The notes under the pieces are model-generated. The model saw only the letters and a program-made list of their open reading frames with translations. It had not been told where the DNA came from and did not search any database. Made by a program: the position numbers and the translations under genes. A DNA stretch of 64,000 bases from Sphingobacterium paucimobilis HER1398 (GTDB lineage: Bacteria > Bacteroidota > Bacteroidia > Sphingobacteriales > Sphingobacteriaceae), in NCBI RefSeq assembly GCF_000416985.1, contig NZ_ATDL01000004.1:62001-126000 (forward strand). The letters are read 5' to 3'. Shown here piece after piece: positions 58,680-64,000 of the stretch (positions are counted from its first letter, which is position 1; each line of letters begins with the position of its first letter).

Positions 58680-60630
58680 GTATTTCGATATTAATGGTTG
58701 TACCTTGGCCTGTCGCACTTTCTATGGCATATTGCCCCTGCATATAGTTCACGCGACTTTGTATGTTTTTAAGGCCTATACCGTGGAGATTCTGTTTATT
58801 CTGCGTGTCAAATCCCAGACCATCATCCTCCACAGTGAGTAGTAAGGTGTCTTCGTTTTGTATACATTGTACAATAATGTTTTTCGCTTTGCCGTGACGT
58901 AGTGCATTGCTCAGCAGTTCTTGGACAATCCGGTACAGGTTAGTTTGTATACTATTGGAGAGATTGTCAGAGAGTTCGGAAGACTGGTATTCAATCTGCG
59001 TTTCTGTTGTTGAAAAGCTTATGCAAAGATCACGCAAGGCGGTGTCGAGCCCTTTATGGAAGAGGTTTTCAGGTACCATGTTACGGGCGATACGACGTAT
59101 TTCGGCTATAGAGCCTTCGAGTTGTGTGATAGCACGGTCTAGGGTTGGCCCTTGTCGCTGTTGTTGGGATTCAGAAAGTTGGATATGGATACCGGCCAGT
59201 GTTCCACCAAGTCCATCATGAAGATCCCGACCTATACGCTGACGTTCTCTTTCTTCGCCTTCCAGCAGCGCTTTGGTAACCTTTAATTGGTTATCGGTTT
59301 CTAACTGATGTATACGATTTGCATTGATTTTTTGTTTGCTCTTGTAAATATATAGGATGAATCCCAATAGTATCAACAGCAGAATGGCGGCTGCGGTAAA
59401 GAGCCCCGTGAAGATACGTTGGTTTTTCAGACGTAATGTGATTTCGTTTTGTTCCGCCTTCAAATGTTGGATAGCGGCGTCTTTCTCTTGGGTGCGGAGT
59501 TGAACTTCGAGGTTAGAGATCTGTGTAGCGATCTGGTCTTTACTGACGGAGTCCCGGTGTTTGATATAGCGCTTCCAATAGAGTGTGGCTTGTTTATGGT
59601 CGCCTATTTGTTCATAGGCCGATGCATAGGTCGGTAGTAGTTCGCTCAGGTCTACCGTTCCGAATTTTTCGGGATTGAGGTGTATGCTGTCGATAGGGTG
59701 GCTCTTTTTTAGAAGACTTAAAGCGCCTTGTTTGTCGCCTAAGCCTGCACGGGCCTTGTATCCTTGAAAGTGAAGGTTGAGGAGATAACGTGGTGGCACA
59801 CCCTTAGCGTTAGCTAAGGTGTGATTGATCAATTTTTCGGCCTTCTGATAGTTCCCGTTTTGTAGGAGATGCATGGCCTCGAATGATGTAATACGTAGTT
59901 TCTGGGCTAGATTGGGCTGTATAAGTAGTAGCTCATTTGCTCTACGGATGGTCGAATCTGCCTTGGGACTTCTCTCTAATAGATTATAGACATTGGCCAA
60001 GGAACCTAAGGTATGAATATGATTGTACAATAGGTTTTCCTCCTTGGGTTGGATAGATTCGTAGCGTGCTACGGCCTTTTCCAGGTAAGGGACCGCTTCG
60101 TTGTACATGCTTTGATTGACAAAGGAACGCCCCATCTCTAGTGCAATCTCTGCGTCGTATGCGGGATTCTTGAGTTTCTGGGCGAGTGGCATGATGTCTC
60201 TTTGCAGCATAGCTAATGCTTTGTCCGCTAGGGCTTGATTGATAAGCCACCTAACCCGATTTATAGCCACCCGATAGGTGTAATCCCACGCGTCAGGATG
60301 GTCGTACTTGCGAAATATAACAAGAATGGCATTTACTTCTTTTTCGTCCCTGTAAGATGGTATAGCCTGATAGCGATATATGGCGTTTAGATATTCGTTG
60401 CCTTTGGAGAGGGTATTGCCCTGTTGAAGGTACTTTAAACCGCGTGCTGAATCTATATTTATCCATATTTTGGAGAGGTGAAAAGCTGCACGCGCACGTA
60501 TGCTGTCCGTTTTTCCCTGCTTTAGAATGATTAATAAACTGTCATTCCTTGATTGATCACGAGGTTGAACCTGCGAGAAAAGCTTGCTGCTGAGTAGAGT
60601 GAAAAATAGAAAATAAAGTAATCTTTTCAT
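58669..60630 (-). CDS. TPR-containing sensor histidine kinase (HisKA_3)
   Basis: The 653-residue protein has a signal peptide or N-terminal anchor (residues 4-19), about 370 residues of TPR-like helical pairs in the periplasm, a coiled coil, one transmembrane helix (near 415-435, FTGLFTAAAILLLILLGFILYIY), then the NarX/DesK-type dimerisation region ERQRIGRDLHDGLGGTLAGIHIQL with the phosphorylated histidine, and the ATP site LLSNALRHGKAKN, DDGLGFD and GIGLKNIQSRV. It phosphorylates the response regulator encoded by the overlapping next gene. The TPR sensor suggests it reads a protein-protein contact. A dyad stands before its promoter. Confidence 0.92.
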   Translation of the reverse strand: MKRLLYFLFFTLLSSKLFSQVQPRDQSRNDSLLIILKQGKTDSIRARAAFHLSKIWINIDSARGLKYLQQGNTLSKGNEYLNAIYRYQAIPSYRDEKEVNAILVIFRKYDHPDAWDYTYRVAINRVRWLINQALADKALAMLQRDIMPLAQKLKNPAYDAEIALEMGRSFVNQSMYNEAVPYLEKAVARYESIQPKEENLLYNHIHTLGSLANVYNLLERSPKADSTIRRANELLLIQPNLAQKLRITSFEAMHLLQNGNYQKAEKLINHTLANAKGVPPRYLLNLHFQGYKARAGLGDKQGALSLLKKSHPIDSIHLNPEKFGTVDLSELLPTYASAYEQIGDHKQATLYWKRYIKHRDSVSKDQIATQISNLEVQLRTQEKDAAIQHLKAEQNEITLRLKNQRIFTGLFTAAAILLLILLGFILYIYKSKQKINANRIHQLETDNQLKVTKALLEGEERERQRIGRDLHDGLGGTLAGIHIQLSESQQQRQGPTLDRAITQLEGSIAEIRRIARNMVPENLFHKGLDTALRDLCISFSTTETQIEYQSSELSDNLSNSIQTNLYRIVQELLSNALRHGKAKNIIVQCIQNEDTLLLTVEDDGLGFDTQNKQNLHGIGLKNIQSRVNYMQGQYAIESATGQGTTINIEIHVS

Positions 60631-60659
60631 GTTTTACGCCAGGTGCTTGGACAAGATGT

Positions 60660-60706
60660 CAAAGATGCATAATAAATAGGTAAATCGGAATATCCTAAAT
60701 ATAGGA
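60660..60706 (-). promoter_or_regulatory. Dyad and -7 box of the kinase operon
   Basis: TCCTA-AATA-TAGGA (60693-60706) has the same CCTA-N4-TAGG core as the other sites. On the minus strand CATCTTTG (60667-60660) is a 7-of-8 -7 box, beginning 32.5 bp from the dyad centre. The sequence CTAAATATAGGAGGTG is 14 of 16 the same as CTAATAATAGGAGGTG in front of OmpA B. This suggests autoregulation. Confidence 0.5.
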
Positions 60707-60795
60707 GGTGGCTTTTAAATGTTGATATTCAGGATTAGTAGTAAATAAGTTGTATATTAGATAGATAACCGTTGTTATGCCTAAAGTGTATAGAT

Positions 60796-61902
60796 ATGAA
60801 CAGAATACGTTTTCTATTTGTTGTGGCGCTTATTGCTGTGGCAAGCTTACTGTCAGCCTGTAAGTATGGGCGCTTTGTTTGGTACAATTTTGCAGACCTC
60901 AATGACTACAAAATTTTTCCGACACGTGAATTAAAGGCTTCGGACGATCCGTTTGTTTTCTATCATGCAGATGTGGAGACAAAGCCGACTGGTACTACGT
61001 ACAAGGATAAAGAACTGTCTTTTGAGAATTTCCTGAAAGAGACAAAATCAGTAGCTTTCTTGATCATCCGTAATGATAGTATCCTATATGAACGGTATTT
61101 GGATAAATATGAGGAGGCATCTATAGTACCGTCATTCTCTATGGCCAAATCGGTCACTTCTATGCTTGTCGGTTGTGCTATCCAAGATGGTCTTATAGGC
61201 TCGGTACAGGATCCTGTGAGTAGATATTTGCCCGAAATGGCCAAAAGTGGTTTTGATAAAGTGAAGATAGCACATGTGCTGCAGATGACATCGGGCATCA
61301 AATTCAATGAAGGTTATTACAATCCATTTGGCGAGGTGGCTTCGTTTTATTATGGAACCGATTTGCGCAAGGACACCCAAAAGTTAAAATTAGAAGCTGA
61401 GCCAGGTAAGGATTTTGTCTATGCCAGTGGTAATACGCAACTATTGGGACTGATACTGGAGCGTGTGCTAAATGGTAAGACGATCACAGAATACCTGGAT
61501 GAGAAAATCTGGAAACCTATAGGTATGGAGTATGATGCTTCTTGGAGTATTGATCGAAAAGACGATGGTATCGAGAAAACATTTTGCTGTCTGAACGCAC
61601 GAGCACGGGATTTTGCAAAGCTGGGTCGTTTGTATCTCCATAAAGGAAATTGGGAAGGACAACAGTTGGTTCCCGCGGAGTGGGTCGAGGAATCGACTAA
61701 AGTAGACAGTACAGAAGGTAGCTATAAGCGCTACCAATATCAGTGGTGGCTACCGACGGAGAATGGCGATTTTGCTGCTCAGGGAATCTTGGGGCAGTAT
61801 ATCTATGTCAATCCGGATAAAAATTTGGTGATGGTTCGCCTGGGACATAAAGTGAATGCCAATTGGTTCCGGCAGTTTGTACGATTGGCAAAGGAGTATT
61901 AA
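60796..61902 (+). CDS. Serine hydrolase, beta-lactamase family lipoprotein
   Basis: The 368-residue protein starts at ATG 60796 with a lipobox LLSAC (Cys22); the upstream ATG at 60772 adds MLCLKCID without support. The active-site SxxK is Ser115-Met-Ala-Lys118 in PSFSMAKSV, the second motif is YASGNTQLLGL (Tyr209), and the third, near LGQYIYVNP, stands in the KTG position. Family 12 class C-like hydrolases of this type act as esterases or peptidases on cell-wall-related substrates. The gene is transcribed away from the kinase operon and shares its upstream gap. Confidence 0.87.
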   Translation: MNRIRFLFVVALIAVASLLSACKYGRFVWYNFADLNDYKIFPTRELKASDDPFVFYHADVETKPTGTTYKDKELSFENFLKETKSVAFLIIRNDSILYERYLDKYEEASIVPSFSMAKSVTSMLVGCAIQDGLIGSVQDPVSRYLPEMAKSGFDKVKIAHVLQMTSGIKFNEGYYNPFGEVASFYYGTDLRKDTQKLKLEAEPGKDFVYASGNTQLLGLILERVLNGKTITEYLDEKIWKPIGMEYDASWSIDRKDDGIEKTFCCLNARARDFAKLGRLYLHKGNWEGQQLVPAEWVEESTKVDSTEGSYKRYQYQWWLPTENGDFAAQGILGQYIYVNPDKNLVMVRLGHKVNANWFRQFVRLAKEY

Positions 61903-61910
61903 GTTATAAC

Positions 61911-61994
61911 GTCAGCTCCCCCGTAGTGGAGAGGTTTATGAACTTTATAGGGTTAATATATAGCTTCTAGACCTCTCCACTGGGTCGAGGTGAC
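61911..61994. repeat. Inverted-repeat element with 28-bp imperfect arms
   Basis: The left arm (61911-61938) and right arm (61968-61994) are imperfect complements; the core AGTGGAGAGGT / ACCTCTCCACT is exact for 11 bp and the outer GTCA...TGAC ends match too. A 29-nt AT-rich centre lies between. It follows the hydrolase stop by 8 bp and lies between it and the convergent M64 peptidase gene. The layout fits a REP/MITE-like mobile repeat that now may act as terminator for both genes. Confidence 0.65.
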
Positions 61995-62030
61995 GATACA
62001 GTTTATAACCTGTCGTTGCACCTTCCAAGA

Positions 62031-63317
62031 TTATTTACCCGTGTAAAACAAAATCATCTCCTCTAGTGCTCGGCTACAGACCGGGCAAAAGTCTTTTGGC
62101 GTATTGGCCTTCATGCGACAATCGTGTGAAGGAATGTATAGTCCATTTCCTTTTAAGCCTTCGAATGCACCGATCTTGACAGTTCCCAACATGCTGTCAG
62201 GAGTAGGGATTGGTGTGCTTTTCGCAACCATATCTGCCCATTTGCTCTGAAAGTCAACTAATGAGGTGTTGTTCTTTTCCCATGGTTCAATCTTTTCAAT
62301 GGCTTTGTTTTCAAAAACATCGACTGCATAAAAATACTCGTCAGCTAATCCGGCAAAGCTGTGTCCGAATTCATGGACAACAACGGGTTCAAACTGTTCG
62401 TTTTTGGTCGTTGTAAGAGCATAAGAGTTAAGGATTCCACCGCCACCATATACATCGGTGTTGGAGAGGATGATGATATGCTGATAGGGGATGTTTTCTA
62501 GGAGCGTATGTAATAATTTGGTGTGCGATGTGGTTAAGTACCGCTCGGCATAGAAGGTGTCAAAATTGGACTGGACGGCTGTAGATCGCCATATGTTCTT
62601 GGATGGAACACTGACATTGGAATCTTTGGAAGGCGATTTTACGGCAACAATTTCAAATGCATTTTCATGTTTCTTAAAGACCTTGTGTTGGAATAAGCTA
62701 TGGACAGTTTTTCTTGCATACTCCATAAATTCATTCATTTCGGTATCCTTGTATCCCTCCGCTACTATGGCTATTTTTATGGGGTTGGCTGTCGTAGCTT
62801 TATGGATTGTTTCGTACGGAATATCATTTGTTGTCGCTTTTCGGATTAAGATATCTTGGGGATCGATAAGGTGTGTCAATAGGATCGTTTCTTTGCGCTG
62901 GGCATCGAAGAAAGAGACCTGAACCTTGGCTTTTGCTTTTGGATAGGGAATTAAATAAGAGTTTTCAAAACTTTTAGTCGTTTGGTTGGATTCCTCTTGG
63001 GTCAGCCATTCCTGAAACAGGCTGCTGAAAGGCAGGACGTAAATCAGTTTGTCCGTTGCTGCATCGTATACTTTTATCTGACCATTACCCTGAATAGGCG
63101 TTGTACTGAGGTTGCCCTTTCTGCCATCCCATCGATTCAATTGTACCAAATCAGCTAAATAAGCATGTTGCTGAGCCTTGTTCCCTCCGAAGATATAGTC
63201 CAATCGCAGTGTTTGCTCCGTAAAATAATCATTAAACTGCTGCGCCTGTACCGAAAGGTAGGATAGAAAAATAGTCAGTACAAATATGATTTTAACTCCT
63301 GTTTTACGTATGGTCAT
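62031..63317 (-). CDS. M64-family metallopeptidase
   Basis: The 428-residue secreted protein has a signal peptide (about 8-25, ending VQAQ) and an N-terminal beta domain with QTLRLDYIFGGNKAQQHAYL-like sequence common in the M64 (IgA peptidase) family. The catalytic region is VVHEFGHSFAGLADEYFY, with zinc-binding histidines in HEFGH and the Glu as general base, followed later by CRMKANTPKDFCPVCSRAL, where the cysteines probably pair. Such enzymes degrade proteins outside the cell or in the periplasm. It stands alone, convergent to the hydrolase. Confidence 0.9.
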   Translation of the reverse strand: MTIRKTGVKIIFVLTIFLSYLSVQAQQFNDYFTEQTLRLDYIFGGNKAQQHAYLADLVQLNRWDGRKGNLSTTPIQGNGQIKVYDAATDKLIYVLPFSSLFQEWLTQEESNQTTKSFENSYLIPYPKAKAKVQVSFFDAQRKETILLTHLIDPQDILIRKATTNDIPYETIHKATTANPIKIAIVAEGYKDTEMNEFMEYARKTVHSLFQHKVFKKHENAFEIVAVKSPSKDSNVSVPSKNIWRSTAVQSNFDTFYAERYLTTSHTKLLHTLLENIPYQHIIILSNTDVYGGGGILNSYALTTTKNEQFEPVVVHEFGHSFAGLADEYFYAVDVFENKAIEKIEPWEKNNTSLVDFQSKWADMVAKSTPIPTPDSMLGTVKIGAFEGLKGNGLYIPSHDCRMKANTPKDFCPVCSRALEEMILFYTGK

Positions 63318-63458
63318 TTTTTTTGTGTTATTGATTGTTCTTTGTTGTGTTTTGACAAAAATACAGGTTTGCTTTTGTTTCTTGCTTATTGTTTCAAAAG
63401 TCTTTAACTTTCGTCATTAAAATAGAGACAACATTTACTAACCTAAAACAGCATATCA

Positions 63459-64000
63459 ATGATTATTACGCACATTGAAATATATCGTTTGAGCATTCCT
63501 ATGGAGCCTTTTGTTATTGCAACAGGTACGATGGATTATGCCCAAAATACTTTTGTACGGGTCTATACCGATGCCGGCATCTACGGAGTCGGCGAATGTT
63601 CGGCATTTCCGATGATTGTTGGAGAAACACAGAATACCTGTATTGCGGTAGCGCAGGATTTTGCGAAGATTTGGAAAGGAAAAGATGCGTTGGCTTTGGA
63701 GGATCGTCTGGCGGAGCTGCATCTGTATATCGCAGGTAATGCTACGATAAAATCTGCTTTTGATATGGCGCTGTATGATATCGCTGCTAAGCATGCTGGG
63801 CTACCTCTATATCGTTTTTTGGGAGGGGAGAGACGTGAAATCACTACGGATATCACGCTGGGGATAGCGTTGGCAGAGGAGATGGCCGAGAAGGCATTAA
63901 AACTAAAAGAAGGCGGGGCTTTTGCGCTGAAGATAAAGCTGGGTAAGAAACCTACTGATGATATCGCCCGGATTAAGGCTATTCGCAAGGCGGTAGGTTT
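63459..64000 (+). CDS. Dipeptide epimerase-like enolase-superfamily protein, 5' part
   Basis: The gene starts at ATG 63459 and is still open at the window end, giving 180 residues. It begins MIITHIEIYRLSIPMEPFVIATG, then YGVGECSAFPMIVGETQ, KSAFDMALYDIAAKHAGLPLYRFLGG, and ALKIKLGKKPTDDIARIKAIR, where the KxK pair is the catalytic base region of the muconate-lactonising/L-Ala-D/L-Glu epimerase group. The metal-binding acids lie beyond the window. It is likely an epimerase for muropeptide-derived dipeptides, an inference from family. Confidence 0.85.
   Translation, partial: MIITHIEIYRLSIPMEPFVIATGTMDYAQNTFVRVYTDAGIYGVGECSAFPMIVGETQNTCIAVAQDFAKIWKGKDALALEDRLAELHLYIAGNATIKSAFDMALYDIAAKHAGLPLYRFLGGERREITTDITLGIALAEEMAEKALKLKEGGAFALKIKLGKKPTDDIARIKAIRKAVG

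Noticed and set aside
1..64000. tRNA, rRNA or riboswitch
   Set aside because: No cloverleaf, rRNA segment or known riboswitch core was recognised in the gaps by eye; a covariance search was not possible here.

Overview
The window looks like a chromosomal segment of a Bacteroidota bacterium, most likely Sphingobacteriaceae (Sphingobacterium or Pedobacter type). The basis is protein content (DUF4254 next to a heptosyltransferase, LuxR regulators with a PAS-like N-terminus, many lipoproteins with SCEK/CSKS lipoboxes, HEFGHS M64 peptidase) and promoters of the Bacteroidota form TTG-N20-TAnnTTTG. I could not run a search, so the genus is an inference. No rRNA, tRNA, CRISPR array, transposase or phage gene was seen.

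Layout. 1-17 kb is mixed housekeeping: an antiporter end, a DUF59 Fe-S factor coupled to a glycosyltransferase, polyprenyl synthase, omega-amidase, a MarR regulator, a membrane-anchored glutamate-synthase-like FMN protein, ccmF/ccmE (CcmE carries the rare CxxxY heme motif), a dicarboxylate symporter, an LpxR-like lipid A deacylase, mnmD, an SlyD-type FKBP, a DUF255 thioredoxin-domain protein and a SixA-like phosphatase. 18.2-27.2 kb is a plus-strand run of nine sugar-transfer genes with two recognisable promoters. It meets head-on a minus-strand trio (DUF4254, GT9 heptosyltransferase, GT4), and together these suggest LPS core or surface polysaccharide synthesis. 30.0-37.9 kb is nuoH-I-J-K-L-M-N of complex I, without nuoA-G beside it and with a repeat-filled gap between nuoH and nuoI. 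A FUSC membrane protein and gltB-gltD follow to 46.4 kb.

46.6-60.7 kb is the most unusual part. A PAS-LuxR regulator, with a broken LuxR C-terminal copy directly behind it, faces an array of small exported proteins (47.7-54.0 kb). The array includes paralogues that share almost the same 26-residue leader, a frameshifted member, a cytosolic-looking protein with an amphipathic C-terminus, and a translationally coupled trio whose last gene is a 47-codon membrane peptide. Opposite lie two OmpA-domain lipoproteins around two other lipoproteins, then a NarL-type response regulator and a TPR sensor kinase. Dyads with CC and GG about 5 bp either side of the centre (mostly CCTA-N4-TAGG, the best two fitting a NarL-like 7-2-7 arrangement) occur 31.5-32.5 bp upstream of a -7 box at five promoters: two in the exported array, both OmpA lipoprotein units and the kinase operon. 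I read this as one regulon tying the signalling genes to an envelope/exported-protein system of unknown purpose.

60.8-64 kb holds a beta-lactamase-family lipoprotein, a 28-bp-armed inverted-repeat element, an M64 metallopeptidase and the start of a dipeptide-epimerase-like enolase-superfamily gene that runs off the window.
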